Below, piece by piece: positions 33,584-45,690 of a stretch of DNA of 64,000 nucleotides (positions are counted from its first letter, which is position 1; every line of letters starts with the position of its first letter). The position numbers and the translations under genes were made by a program. A model generated the notes under the pieces. The model was given only the letters and a program-made list of their open reading frames with translations, made no database searches and was not told the origin of the DNA. The stretch lies in the NCBI GenBank assembly GCA_036250195.1, contig JAVHZZ010000004.1:322922628-322986627 (forward strand), in the 5' to 3' direction. The DNA comes from Mixophyes australis (lineage: Eukaryota; Chordata; Amphibia; Anura; Limnodynastidae).

Positions 33584-34560
33584 ACCCCCAATTCTGACAC
33601 TCACTCTTTGCCATGCCTCAGGGGGCCGTTTTCTCCAATCCCAAGGGTTGTCGCCTAGACAATCCATCTAAAGGAATGTTACATAGTAGATAGTTTTCAC
33701 ATTAGATAATTAACATCATCATGTGACATTCTCTGATCTGTTTTAAACTAGTCTATAAAAATTGAAAATTTTTTTTTTTTTACACTTGCCTGACATGAAG
33801 ATTTCAAATGTGCTTTTACATAAAAAAAAGGTGTTTTTTTCTATCTGTACAGAGAGTGGATTCTCAGCCAGCTATCTATTATTTTTTAAAGATCACTGCA
33901 GGAGCTCTTCACAGTCTTGAATGCACAGATATGATTGTAAGAGTCATCTACTGTAGCAGTGTGAACTAATATAGAGGCTGAACATTGTCATTTGAAGACA
34001 CAACCACTGTTATGTTTAAATATGTGTATTTTATTGGGGCATTTGAAAGCCCCATATTCCATACATCTTTACCTTTGATGGCTTGTCTCACAACAGCCGT
34101 CTTTCAACTCAGCCAGGCAAGCAAAGAACATCATCCATTTGTAATCTCAGCTATAAACTCTCACTGTGATAATATCTGTCATTATTCAAAGCTAGAAGGT
34201 AAATTATGGCAGAAGATTTAACCCTTTCTTTTTGATTCATGAACTGATAACTTAGTAATGGTATTTTGCTATATACTGAGATGGCAATGCCTTTACAAAA
34301 TTGAAAGGCCACTTAACTGCTGGTTAGGAAGAAAAGGAGAGGAAATAACAGTCCATTCAAAAATAAAAAACAAATGCTAGTCACAAAAAGATATTAAATC
34401 ACTAATAAATTGAAGGAAATCGTCTGTTAGCATACCCCTATTTACGTTTGCTTTACTCAAACATTTATCTATGTCTAAATGAAATAGATTAATCAAGAAA
34501 CAAAAATGGCATGTTGAATTCCTTTACAATAAACAGCTACAGCAACAGTTGTCACAAACT
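33584..34560. other. No gene seen
   Basis: AT-rich single-copy-looking DNA downstream of the provirus, with no recognisable feature. Confidence 0.5.
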
Positions 34561-34561
34561 A

Positions 34562-34620
34562 TTATTATTATGTTTATTATTTCTAATGTATAAGGCGCCA
34601 CAGTGCCGTACATAGTTCAT
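34562..34620. repeat. LINE L2-type 3' tail fragment
   Basis: A short stretch reading attattatgtttattatttc then aaggcgccacagtgccgtac resembles the 3' end of frog L2 elements seen elsewhere in the window (30200). Too short to orient confidently. Confidence 0.4.
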
Positions 34621-35461
34621 ATTATTTTAATATTTCGATATTAAAGGTAATAACTGTCAAAATATTTGTAATACTTCTAAACCCTATAAAGAAAGAAATA
34701 ACTAATTAACATGATTCTTTTCTGAATATGTTATGCACTTTTCCATCATTCCCTAGTTACTGATTAGTAAGGCAGGTCACATGCGGGCTGCTCCTGCTGC
34801 TTACAGGTGGGTGGCCAAATTAGACACAGGTGGCTGTTCATTACTGTGTGTAATGCTAGCCAAACACTTCTGGGTACGCCTGTAGTGTTGTAAGAAAGAC
34901 TTGCTCTCAGGAAAGCAGGGCTCATCTCAGAAGAGCAGGGGAATGGAATAAAGATTTGGTTTTAATTGCTGGTCAAAGGAACACAGCAGTGCATAGAAAA
35001 TCATAGTAACATAAACAATCATGTTACAATACAAATTTACATTATTATCTCAGTTACCCCCTTTAAGATTTGTTCTTTCAAGTGCATACAAGTATATTAC
35101 AAGTGTAGGCCTTAACATGGGTTACAAGGCCGCTTTTTATATAGGTTTTTCAGACAGGTCTAGGGGAGAGTAGAACAGACCCAAGACCTCTTAAACAGTC
35201 CACATTGACCCCATCATTGCCCATGAGGGTCAGCCTGGACACTTAACTTTAATTACAGTGGTGGTATCAATGCTAGTTTTAATGTGCAGCACCAAAGCTT
35301 TTTTTGATGTATGGTGTCAATACTCATTTTAGTGAGGGATTTCAATTATTGTTTTAATGTACAGTATTAGTACATTTTTAATGTATGTTAGCAACGATTT
35401 TTCCTTTTATGTAAAATACTAATGAAGTATATAACAGAAAATATTTTAACAGAAAGATTAG
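34621..35461. other. No gene seen
   Basis: No open frame or repeat family recognised. Confidence 0.45.
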
Positions 35462-36011
35462 TGTCACAAAACGTACCTATTTCACACTCCTGTGCTGCTG
35501 ATTTCCTCTGCCTCTGTGTAAAGGTTAGCACTTCCTGGTTTGGGCGGTCACATGATCTTAGCTGGGAGGTGGTATATATAAATCTGCAGAGTATATAATG
35601 CTCATTCTGACATGGCAGCTGTGTCAGAGCAACAGGTATTCATACCCAGACTGACTCCCTGTTATGTTGTATTGCGGCTGACCTTGGCTTTACTTGTGAT
35701 TCCTTCTTGGATAGCGCTTCTGCCTGTTAGCGGTTTATGTACCAGTCCTTGCTTGTTTTGACTTGTCTCTCTCCGATACTGATTTTGTACTGCACTATTG
35801 CCTGTGCACCAGATCCCGGCCAGTTATTGGATTTCCGTTCTGCATACTGATTTTGTACCTCACTACCGTCAGTGTATCAGACCTCGGCTAGCTTACCCCC
35901 AGAGAGGTACGGAGTCTAACGGTAGAGAGGGATTCACCAAGGATCCCCGCAAGGGAATATAGACTTAGCTGCTCTCTAGCCGCAGGTCTCGGTCCTCTAA
36001 AGGGGATTACA
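35462..36011. repeat. LTR-like segment with internal duplication
   Basis: GC-richer block beginning tgtcacaaaacg. It carries a TATA-like ggtatatataaat at about 35571 and a roughly 60-bp imperfect tandem pair around gatactgattttgtac (near 35776 and 35840). A region near 35926-35990 (gattcacc...ggatccccgcaaggg) closely resembles 55255-55330. The related block at 13440-13480 is on the opposite strand. No target duplication could be found, so the ends and orientation are uncertain. Confidence 0.35.
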
Positions 36012-37449
36012 GCAATAATACAACGGTTCCATGCTCAGGCGGACTTTTTCAATATTTTCGATATTCTCAAGGAACTCTGATTTGAATGGGATATTCTTCT
36101 CCTTAATTAAGAGACTGCACATTTTATTTTCCTTCTTTTAAGGTCTGGATCCTTCTCCTGTTTTTTGGACTTTCTTTTATATATAGTGGATTTTTGATTA
36201 GTTTCATATATACTATTCTACAAGGTACCAATTTTCTGTCCATATGTATATTGCGTTTATTGGTACTACATAAGACCTCTGCAGCACTTATAGTAAGTCC
36301 AATATAGGTTTGATCTATATTTACTAACCCCATTATATATATACTTTTAGATGGGTATAAGCCCATTAGTGAGCTCTCGTGTACTCTCTTTTTATAACCT
36401 GAGGTTTTTTGTGGTTTTGTGCATTTGAGATGTACTAGGTTGTTATTAAAAAAAATTATATGTATTACAGCGGTTTGTTATTTATATTTATTTAATTCTT
36501 TATTCTTCCATGGTGGGAATATACCTACATACTATCAAAATTCCAGTTTTGCACTGTTCTTTTTTCTATATGTGGAAACATTCCAACTAGATAGTGGCTG
36601 ATCTGGATTACTTTTTAAATGTCATAGCTGGTGAAACAGCCAACTGCAGTAACACAGTAAAAACAGTTAGCACTCATCATTTGCTTTGTCATTAAACATA
36701 GCTGTATAAGACAGGAGTTCATGTGGTTCATAGAATGCAGTGAGGGAATCACTGGTCAAGATATTGCAAAGGAAATCATCACAGGAATTACAATGGTAGG
36801 ACTTTGTTTGTAAAAACTTAGAGGTCAAGACATCATGGTGCAGGATCAATGGTATGGAAATTGAAAGGTGCTGCTACAATTATATCTCAGCAGTACCTAA
36901 AGGATTTCTACACCCATTGCTGCTCCCATCATTCTAAGCTTGGCTATCATGGAAGCTTCTTAAATTCGACATAATAAGGCATAAGCTTGCTATTGTTCAC
37001 AGAATATATACATTTTTTACTCTCACCCTAAATGCCAGAATGCTCTTGAGGCTGCTATTACAAGTGAGTGCTCTGAGGTGAGAAGGAAAAGGTCTCTGTG
37101 CAGCACCCATTGGATAGAATGACATCATGCACTGCAGCTATTTCTTGACATACATCCAGCAATAGTCACATGTTTTGTAGACATTTATGATCACCTTGTG
37201 TCATAGAACAGAGATGTTTTTTAAACCAAAGCCCTTTTCCTTTCTTTGACTCTTTTTGATCATATCACCACTTTAATAATAGTACAGCACTATATGTCTT
37301 TAGTGCAAGGAATTACTGCATTATTACAATCTCAGGCTAATGACATAATGAGGGGCTCTTATGCAATTGATGGTATGACAGTCACAATGGCAGGAATCAA
37401 AGAGGATGTTAAAAATCAACATAGATTGCTCTTTTCAACAGAACTACTG
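36012..37449. other. No gene seen
   Basis: AT-rich. Open frames of 60-80 codons have no family signature. Confidence 0.45.
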
Positions 37450-38142
37450 ATTAAGGATTATTCTCATCATCATCTTAATTTATTTATACGGCATCACAGA
37501 ATCCACATACAGATAACTAAGGGATAAGAGAAACAATAGCATCAGTAAAAAAAATCAATACAAGAAACTATAGAGAAAGCAACTACATAAGAAGACACAA
37601 CTAAAACAAAGGAAACATTACAAATAGGATGAGCAGATAGGAGGTAGAGAAGGACAAACTTCTTAGAATTAACATTAAAAGGATTATGGTAGCAAACGGA
37701 GATGATAGAAGTGGAGTTAAAAGGGCAGGTGGAGTGTGAGGAGGGAATTGCCTTAGGATGGACCAGGTAGGCAAGTGTGAAAAGATGAGTTTTGAAGGAA
37801 CCTTTGAAAGATTTGAGGTTGAGTAAGAATCTGATTGGGTAGGGTAGGGAGTTCCAAATGTGGGGAGCAGCATGGGCAAAGTCCTGAAGGTGGGAATGTG
37901 GGGTGATGAAAGGGAATGATGGAGGTTTGTCACGGGCACTAGGAGTCTTTACCCAGGGATCACCAGGTGGTAGGCTTACCAGAGCAATGTAGATGGTAAT
38001 AGGGTACTCTGGTAGCTGGGTGATCACGGAACAGGAAATGGTAACTGATGAGATGCTCAGGAAAGTCTATGACTAGCAGCACTGGTAATATGGAGGTAAT
38101 AATACACGAGGAACTGTATGGACAAGGGCACGTGAAGGTAGT

Positions 38143-38402
38143 CAGTGGTCTGCGATAGCAAGTTGTACCACTGCTATAGTGAGGAGGAATGTCCAACAGA
38201 GACAAGGAGGTGATGAGAGTCAGCGGTCTGCGGATAGCAAGTTGTACCGCTGTCTGAGTGAAGGAATGGAATCCAAGTGGAGGTATCCGGGTAGTCAGTG
38301 GTCTGCGGTAGCAAGTTGTACCACTGCTATGTGAGAGGATACTGGAACAGGTGATACAGGAAACAGGGATCAGTGGTCTGTCATGAGCAAGTTGTACCAC
38401 TG
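38143..38402 (-). repeat. Four hairpin units in solo LTR A
   Basis: Units at 38143-38173, 38221-38252, 38296-38326 and 38371-38402 each place CAGTGGT and ACCACTG about 17 bases apart. In the second unit both arms are changed together, to CAGCGGT and ACCGCTG, which keeps the pairing. Spacing is 75-78 bp. Confidence 0.9.
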
Positions 38403-39168
38403 AATATATATGTGAGGAGGTGCACGGGGAGAGACTGCAACACAGGATATACACAGGCACCTTATACACGATCCACAGTAATATGCACAATATATATATA
38501 TAAATGACTGAGCAGGTCTGCAAATCTAGAAAGTCACTTGAAATAGTCCAGCACAAGATAACACAGTCAATGATGGCAAAAGACTCAGCGGATAGCAGAC
38601 TCCAGAGAGAACCAAACACAGTCCAGCAAGATATGCAATACACCAGCACAGTCAATGAGAAGTATGCATACCGTGGTTCAGAAGCAGGCAGTCAGATAGG
38701 AGTGCAGCGATACCTGAGCGGCAGGAGGCCGACTGGATGAGGAGTCCCTGGATGGATGAGGCAGCGGTCTAGTAGGTGCAGCGCACAGGTAAGTAAACCA
38801 ACAGGGACACGAATCACAGGAATCAGTAACACGTGGAACTGGACTCATAGAGGACCCAGGAGAATGGAGATGATCCAGCAGAGGAGTAGTTGTAGAGATA
38901 CGAATCCAATGCTGACAGGAGGGTAGAGACCAGCGGGACACGTGAAGGCGTGGAGAGCGGATCAGCAGGAGATGGACGATAGCGCTGACAGCAACAGCAG
39001 GACTCTGCGCCCACGGAGGTAACCAGGGGCAACCAACAGGACCCACAGTGATGGAACACGGGATGGCAGAGTAGACCAGGAGCTGTAGATCCAGAAGTGT
39101 AGCGGATGGCAACGTGAGCAGTAGACTGGAAACACAGGAGAGCTGAGATGAGGCGGCAATGCACAGGG

Positions 39169-39640
39169 GCAGCGGATAGGAATCAGCTAACAGTCACAAT
39201 GATGATCACAGGCGAGTTGCAAGCTGGAGACTGTAGTGCACGGAGGCAGCGGATAGGAATCAGCTAACAGTCACGATGATGAACACAGGCGAGTTGCAAG
39301 CTGGAGGCTGTAGTGCACGGAGGCAGCGGATAGGAATCAGCTAACAGTCACGATGATGAACACAGGCGAGTTGCAAGCTGGAGGCTGTAGTGCACGGAGG
39401 CAGCGGATAGGAATCAGCTAACAGTCACGATGATGAACACAGGCGAGTTGCAAGCTGGAGACTGTAGTGCACGGAGGCAGCGGATAGGAATCAGCTCAGG
39501 AACTTGATGATGATCAGGTGAGTGGATGTGAAGTGAAGGCTGGAGTGCACGGAGGCAGCAGATAGGAATCAGCAAACAGCCACAATGATAATAATAGCGT
39601 TGAAGTGATTTAGAAGACTGTAGTGCACGGAGGCAGCGGA
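39169..39640. repeat. 77-bp tandem repeat in solo LTR A
   Basis: The unit starting gcagcggataggaatcagc recurs at 39169, 39246, 39323, 39400 and 39477, exactly 77 bp apart. More diverged copies follow at about 39555 and 39628. Inner copies are almost identical. Confidence 0.92.
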
Positions 39641-39854
39641 TAGGAATCAGCAAACAGTCACGATGATACAGTTGATGGTAGAAGTGGTATGGGAACCACA
39701 GTAGTAGAAGTGGTTTGGAAACCACAGAGATAGAAGTGGTTTGGAAACCACAGGAATCAGCAGCGCTGAATACACGAGGAATACAGGAACACCTTCAGAG
39801 ACTCATGGGGAATGAGACTCCAAGATCAGGCAACGTGGTGTTGACCACAGGTGC

Positions 39855-39862
39855 TTAATATA
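39855..39862 (-). promoter_or_regulatory. TATA-like box of solo LTR A
   Basis: TATATTAA on the minus strand. The matching position in solo LTR B (about 46884-46891) reads TATTTAAA in the same context (CTCCCTAT...AAGCACCTG), supporting a conserved core promoter. Confidence 0.5.
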
Positions 39863-39924
39863 GGGAGTGTTGCCTGATCTGCCAATTGAGTTAAAGGGAC
39901 ATACACTGAAGTATAGGAAAGGGC

Positions 39925-39936
39925 TGCGCATGCGCA
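39925..39936. promoter_or_regulatory. NRF1-type palindrome TGCGCATGCGCA in LTR A
   Basis: A perfect 12-bp palindrome matching the known NRF1 consensus (GCGCATGCGC), about 60-80 bp upstream of the TATA-like box in the U3 part. It is preserved exactly in LTR B. Confidence 0.55.
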
Positions 39937-41034
39937 GACCCTCAGGATGGCGGACGGCCACGGTTCCTAAATGTCCGAGAAGAGGCACTCACGGTCCGGT
40001 GAGTGACAAGGTTATTGACAAAACGTAATGGGTGAGTAGGGGGGTATTTTTTGACGGTCAGAGACGTAGGAAGGCTTTATATGTGAGTATAAGCAACTTG
40101 AATTCTGAAGGGAATGGGGAGCCAATGAAGGGTTCTGCAGAGAGTTTGAGAAGAAGAGGAACCTCGCAAGAGGAATGGCACATTCAGCTCAATATTGCAA
40201 TAATCAAGATGGCAGATGACAAGAACATGGACGACAGTCTTGGGGGAATTCAGGAAGAGGAAAAAGCAAATCTTGGCAATGATGCAAAGGTGCATGAGAC
40301 TGGGGAGTGAAATTGAGGATGGAGTCAATAATGATCCAAAGACAGCATGCATGGAGAACAAGGAGCCCTTTGTGGAGGAAAGATCAAAAGCTCAGTCTTG
40401 GATATATTGACCTTGACTTCGTGTCCAGCCATCCAGGTGGAAATGACAGAGAGGCAGTCAGACACATAGGAGAGAGGTCAGGGGAGAAAAGGTAGATTAG
40501 AGTCTCATTGGTATAGAGAAGACAGTGGAGGTGAAATGGAATGGGCGGAAGTCTGATTGTAAGGGATCAAGAAAGGAATGAACAATGAGAAAGAGTGTTA
40601 AATGGTTGTAGACTAGCCGTACAAGAAGTTTGGAAAGGAATGAGAGTAGGGATATGGTGCAGGAACTTGAGAGAGAGGCGGGGTAGAGAGATGGTTTCTT
40701 GACAATGGTAGTGATCAGTGCGTGTTTGAAGGCAAAAGGGAATTATACCTGTAGAGAGAGATAGGTTGAAAAGATGATCTATGTGACTGAAAATGTTAGA
40801 GGAGAGAAAGTGAAGGAGGCGGGGCAGAGCAGGGTTGAGAAAACAGGTTAAGGAGGAAGAGGAGGGGAGGAGTGAGAGGACCTTGAGCCTGCGAGAGGAA
40901 GGAAGGTGGACAGAGTAGCAGTTTAGTTTAAAATAGGCTGGGGTGATGGAAGGGAGAGCTGAAGAAGGAGTTGTCATGGTGGATGGAGTCAATTTTATCC
41001 TTGAAGTAAGAAGCAAAGTTGTGGATGGTGAGGA

Positions 41035-42178
41035 TGTCACAATTCTAGCAGATATAGGGGATTCACTTTTGCCAACCTGACTTAGCGCTGAGTCTATCGA
41101 ACCCCCCGTTTTCACCATGGATCCCTGCAAGGAAGTTTGGGCTTCACTGCTGGTGGATTCACAGGTCACAGACTTCTGAGCTACCTCCAGGCGTGACAAG
41201 CTGGTATCAACAGTAAGAAGGGTCTGGTCAACATAGCAGGGTCTGGTATACAAACGAGATGCAGGGTGTCAATCAGCAAATGGAAAGAGTATCAGAACAA
41301 GCCAGGTCAGCGACACTCAGGAAGAAACAGTACCAAACGATAGGCAGAAGAGAAGTTAGGAACAGTCCAGGTCTGAATACAAAAGGATCAGCCACAATAT
41401 GAACAGAAATTCTGGATTAAAGGTATGGAGCCTAATACTCTGGTACAGGCCTGCACACAGAGCAGGTTAAAATAGCTAAGCTGATGAGTAAGGCTGGTCA
41501 CAGGTCAGAACACATGACTACACGTCAGATCTGCTCTAAAAGGATCATGCGCCTTCTGTTTCATAGAGTAGGATTTGGCACATGGTTGTGCATCTGGAGA
41601 GGTGGGAAGAGTAGAGGGAGCATGCCAGGCAGCGGGTTTGAAGAGTAACAACCAAACTCCAATGTGTTTATTACAAAACAAGAGCTGGTATAGATAAAAA
41701 TGTTTTTAATCAAGGCACAGAATGATTAATATAAAATATCACAACTTTTATTGATATACATTAATTTTTTTTTATATAATTAGCGAAATATTAAAAACAG
41801 TGTTTGTGAGGTAACTTGTTAGTGTAATTGAATGCTGTTAAAATAGCAGTATTCAACTGCTAAGCCATGCTACTGCTTCAAAACATTGTAATAAATAATA
41901 TAGAAACATTTATATTTAATCTCCTGTTTTCATTCAATACATTATATTTGTCTCCAGTTCAATACATATTTAGCTACTATGTAAACAATAATATCCTCTT
42001 ATTCCGTGCCAGTTCTTTTTGGTTGTTTGTTACCAATGAATGACTCTATTATGCACAAATACATTAAATGGGTTTTTGTAGTGTTTTAAGTAAAACTTCT
42101 ATCATTACACTATATGATGTAGGGCTATTAATTATTCCCTACAATACTCAATTATTATTATGTCTTTGATGTGTGACA
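41035..42178 (-). repeat. 3' LTR of a chromodomain Gypsy element (putative ends)
   Basis: On the minus strand a TGTCACACATC start at 42178 directly follows a polypurine tract. A plausible end, AGAATTGTGACA, lies at 41035, where L2 sequence resumes. This gives 1,144 bp with TGTCAC...GTGACA ends, as in LTRs A and B. The matching 5' LTR and target duplication were not found, so the left border is inferred. Confidence 0.55.
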
Positions 42179-42192
42179 GTACCCCCTCTTAA
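42179..42192 (-). promoter_or_regulatory. Gypsy polypurine tract
   Basis: The minus strand reads TAAGAGGGGGTAC immediately before the LTR start. This is the expected site of plus-strand DNA priming. Confidence 0.6.
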
Positions 42193-42990
42193 CGGTGGAC
42201 TCCAGACACCCAATGAAACGCTTATCAGAGAATTTACTATGATACTGCCTAAGAAGCTGGGGAATATGATTGTCAGAAGCCTTGATCCAAGACTCTCCTC
42301 AGGTCTGTACCCCTTCAAACACACAAGGAACTGAAGACCACCTTTAGAAACATAAAAGTCCAAAATCTGGCTAACCTCATACTCCTCTTGCTGATGGACA
42401 GATATAGAAGAAGGAGGCTTATGACAAGAGGATTATTTTTTAAGTTTTTGAGACATTTATTGAGTAATAAATTTCTTCAGGTCTTGCTTCATCCTCTCTG
42501 TTTGTCTATTGGACTGTGGGTGATATGCAGTGGAAAATTTCATTTGATGTCAAAGTTTTTGCAGTGAGATCTCCAGAATTTGGACACAAATTGCATCCCT
42601 TGATCAGAGACAATCTCTTGTGGGCAATCATGTAATCTGAATATTTCTCGGACAAAAATGTTAGGTAAAAGCAGGAGCAGAAGGAAGTCCCATATGGGGA
42701 ACAAAGTGGACCATCTTCAAAAATCTATCAACCACCATCCAGATGGTATTGTATCATTTATTGAGGGGTATTTCACTGGCAAAATTCTTTGAAATGTCTT
42801 TCCAAGGTCTGTATGAAACTGATAGAAGATGTAAAGGACCAAGAGGTTTTGACATGGAGTTAAGGCCATCAACAATTTCTGAAAATTAGTTCCTGTCTTT
42901 TTTTAACTCCTGCATGATCCGCAGAGGTGAGTGAGCCCATCGTAACAGACTGAAATGAAGTCTTGGGGTCTATGACTTCTGGTTACCTAA
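42193..42990 (-). pseudogene. Chromovirus Gypsy integrase and chromodomain remnant
   Basis: On the minus strand the integrase core is visible in broken frames. The first catalytic Asp lies in WMVVDRFLKMVHFVPHMGLP near 42740, the second in a SDQGMQFVSKFW-like block near 42590, and the Glu in TERMKQDLKKF near 42490. The usual C-terminal integrase linker is missing. A chromodomain follows (YEVSQILDFYVSKGGLQFLV then KGYRPEES, about 42280-42380), and then a conserved tail just before the polypurine tract. Chromodomains steer such elements to particular chromatin. Many stops and frameshifts; dead copy. Confidence 0.85.
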
Positions 42991-44600
42991 GTAACCTTGG
43001 CAAATCCTGACAACCATCCTTGCTCTTTGACATTCTCTTTGACTATGGGCTCCTTTAACTCTTTGATCCCAGTGGCTACTACAAATCATCTTGGCTCTTC
43101 CATTGCAAACAGATACAGATTTTTATTCTGGTCACTGGTTCCAACATCACTTCTTGGCACTGAAATCCTAACTCCTGTTTTCCAAGCTGGAGGCTCTCTT
43201 GAGTTTGGCATATTCCATGCCTCACATAAGACCCCTTGTTTTGAGTTGCTCCAAAATCATGATGCAAGACCAGATTGCCTAGTGCATTGTATAAGAGGAA
43301 TGGGGTTCTGAGGATCCCATGTCTGTTACATAGGGAGCTTATACAGGTGATATGAATATTCTGTCTTGTAGTCCCACATTGTTTACCTAGTCACCATGTC
43401 ACCAAGATGAACAGGAATAGCCCATACTTCTCAGTGTTTGGTTTGATTTTAAAGAACAGTACAGCACAAGAGTGTCACACACTTTTATTTTTCCAGACAC
43501 TGCAAAAAGTTATTCCAAACTCTGCAGCAACAACTTTACATGTAGCTTCTGTAAACTATCATAACATGTTTTACATATCTAGAATTCTCTCAGTCACTAA
43601 GTCCTGAAACATTTTGTGCACAACAGTGAAAATGTAAGGCTTATTTTATCATTAGTTGGTATAAAAAGAGAAAGTTGCAATCTGACATTGTGATATTATT
43701 GGTGACAAATTTATATCACTTAATAAAAACATTTAAAAGTCAGTGTATTTATAATATTCTTGACCTTAAGCATAATGACATTTGTAACTTTGTATAAGTA
43801 CTATGAAAAACAATTACATTCCAAGTATAAAAAGACTATCACAGTCAGAGTACAATATATTGCCAATTGACTTGGAGCACGTTGTCTATATTACTCAAGC
43901 CTGGCAATATATCAAAAGACCATTTAAATTCTGTCTTGGGTTTCCATGTAAATTCTTTAATGTTCCAGTGATGGAAAGTTTAGTACTAAAATCTCTTTAA
44001 AATGCCTACTTTTTGTCTATTTAATTAGGACTCTATAAAGGTTATCGCAAAGATAATACAGCAGGTCAAGCCTTGCAGGGATCTATGCATGCAAGTACTT
44101 CCCCTGTTAATGTAATTTAAGGCATCTGACCATACCACTGAGAATGAATGTGTCACACTTATAATGTGCCAAAAAGTAAGTGAGAACAATGACAAGGTCA
44201 TCCAAAATTGTAGACATTCTGTGTTTGCCCTGTAATGCCTAATGTTGTTTCTATTTTGTTTATATGTATTAATTTAAGTTCATGCGTTTATGTTATGTTT
44301 ATTTTTTATTTTACATTTATGTTATGTTTTCACAGATGTTTGGTTAGTACATGTGACATGCTACAAATTTTAATTTTTAAACATAGGTCAAAACAGTGCT
44401 TTAATAATAATAATTAGTAAGGTGTTGTTTTAAAATGCAGGTATGTATTCTTTATCATATAATAAAAAGTTAAGTTTAATATACTTTGCTAACTTTATGC
44501 AGTCAGAGGTCTTAGTTTGCGATTTATTTATTTTTTATTTATATACTGGTTTTTAATCCTAGTTGTATGGAAAACCTTTAGTAAAAATATTTGCGTATTA
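42991..44600. other. No gene recognised
   Basis: The first 300 bp may be more decayed Gypsy pol, but no motif is convincing. The rest is AT-rich with short open frames only. Confidence 0.4.
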
Positions 44601-44614
44601 CTATAATTTATTTG

Positions 44615-44815
44615 CATAGTGCTGCCATATTACCGCTTTACAGGGAATATTTAATTGGTCACATCTCTCCCCGGCCAGCTGAAGTTTACACTCTAAACTC
44701 TCACATACACACACGTACATTATGCCAGAAAACCAATGAACCTACCCGTATGTTTTTGAACTGTGAGAGGAAACAATGCAATCATGGGAAAAACATATTG
44801 GCTACAAATAAACTT
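44615..44815 (+). repeat. L2-derived or SINE-like repeat
   Basis: The run gtgctgccatattaccgctttacaggg, then the segment around cacatacacacac, then caatgaacctacccgtatgt and gtgagaggaaac, follows the order of a very common frog repeat (from memory of anuran intergenic sequence). It is diverged and has no visible target duplication. Confidence 0.5.
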
Positions 44816-44879
44816 CACATCATGGATTTCTCTTTTTCCCCTTCACAATTATCCAAGGGGGAGATAGGGAGAAAGCAGT

Positions 44880-45387
44880 TAAAAATCCGGCCTAATGTAC
44901 TTCTTGTAGGCTGATGATTCCCACTTGCCTGGTGTCTGTATAGCAGCCACAGAGGAGCCAGCCAAAGCAGCAGGCATAGCCGCCCTAATCCGGAAGGGGT
45001 GGGTGCCATATTGTAAACCTAATTCTAGTATACTTTTAAACAGACATTAGATTGATATCTGGTTAGCGAAGCACCGTCAATTTGTATAAAGAACAAGGAA
45101 CTAGCCATAGGTCTAATAGCTGCTAACTGTCTGGCTAATGCTAGTGGGCAAATGTTAGTTTCTATGTGAGGTATATGAATCTAACAGACATTACTGGCTT
45201 GATCTGTTTTAGACTCGGCAATTTTGCATGTCAACGGTGTGTCCTGAAATGAGTATATGTCATGCCAGCAAGCCTAATGCTGTTTTCAGCTTGAATTGAG
45301 CTACCAACTCTACAGTAGTTCATATTAATCATCTGTGACAAAATGAAGGTAACGGACTATCGCAATAATTGAAGATCTGCGGGACAC
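44880..45387 (-). pseudogene. DIRS tyrosine recombinase, C-terminal part
   Basis: The end of the recombinase is clear at 45015-44890: GLQYGTHPFRIRAAMPAA, then a PGKWESSAYKKYIRP stretch. The motif HxxR (His and Arg of the catalytic set) and the final Tyr are in place, with Ser replaced by Pro in the usual THSFR. The segment between 45020 and 45387 is stop-ridden. It joins the upstream half across the MITE insertion. Confidence 0.8.
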
Positions 45388-45690
45388 CTGGGGGTAAATG
45401 TATCATCCTCCAATTTTTTTCAACTCGCCGGAAATCGGCATCTTTGAATTGAAAATTTAAAGTGGCTGTCACGGGCACTAGGAGTCTTTGCCCAGGATAT
45501 CACCAGATGTAGTCTTACCAGAGTAGTGTATACACACAGTGGTCCTCTGATAGTAGGGTGACTAGTGGAATAGAAGAATCAGCAGATGGTGAGAGGATGC
45601 TAAAGGAAAGTCTATGACTAGCAGCAACTGGTTATGGATTAGACAATATGAACACGAGGATCTTGATGGACGTGAAGACGTGAGGAAAGT

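Larger units (their letters stand above)
37928..40008 (-). mobile_element. Solo LTR A, 2,081 bp, with 5-bp target duplication
   Basis: Starts TGTCACTCACCGGACC on the minus strand and ends CCCGTGACA, so it has TG...CA ends. The flanks AGGTT (37923-37927 and 40009-40013) are identical. This is what remains after recombination between the two LTRs of a Ty3/Gypsy-type element. Its ends match solo LTR B at 45467-47037. It contains two subrepeat arrays (38143-38402, 39169-39640), a TATA-like box and an NRF1-type palindrome. It is inserted in an L2 LINE. Confidence 0.88.
37450..41034 (-). mobile_element. L2-type LINE split by a solo LTR
   Basis: L2-like reverse transcriptase sequence on the minus strand from about 41034 down to 40009, and its C-terminal end from 37927 to about 37600. 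A TCATCATCATC-type tail lies near 37465. The two halves are separated by the solo LTR 37928-40008, which is flanked by the duplicated pentamer AGGTT. The 5' end abuts a Gypsy LTR at 41035. Confidence 0.85.
37600..41034 (-). pseudogene. L2 ORF2 reverse transcriptase remnant
   Basis: Blocks in order on the minus strand, across several frames: FASYFKDKIDSIHHDN near 41010; LFNLSLSTG and AFKHALITTIVKKPSL near 40700; LVYNHLTLFLIVHSFLDPLQ with a QSDFRP-like block near 40560; DCLSVISTWMAGHEVKVN and KTELLIFPPQ near 40430; and, beyond the LTR, AHAAPHIWNSLP with SFKGSFKTHLF near 37800. These are the linker, fingers/palm, thumb-side and C-terminal motifs of L2/CR1-group ORF2. Frameshifts occur between nearly every block, and the catalytic FADD-type motif was not found. 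Dead copy. Confidence 0.85.

Noticed and set aside
36050..36420. AT-rich text (ttttttggactttc, then gagctctcgtgtactc) recalling a Penelope 3' end in plus orientation
   Set aside because: The resemblance rests on memory of low-complexity words only. No coding motif or boundary supports it.
37246..37527. A 93-codon plus-strand frame next to the L2 tail
   Set aside because: It runs into the L2 3' tail region and has no recognisable domain.
38504..39725. Several long open frames on both strands
   Set aside because: They run through LTR subrepeats in multiple frames. Repetition rather than coding explains them.
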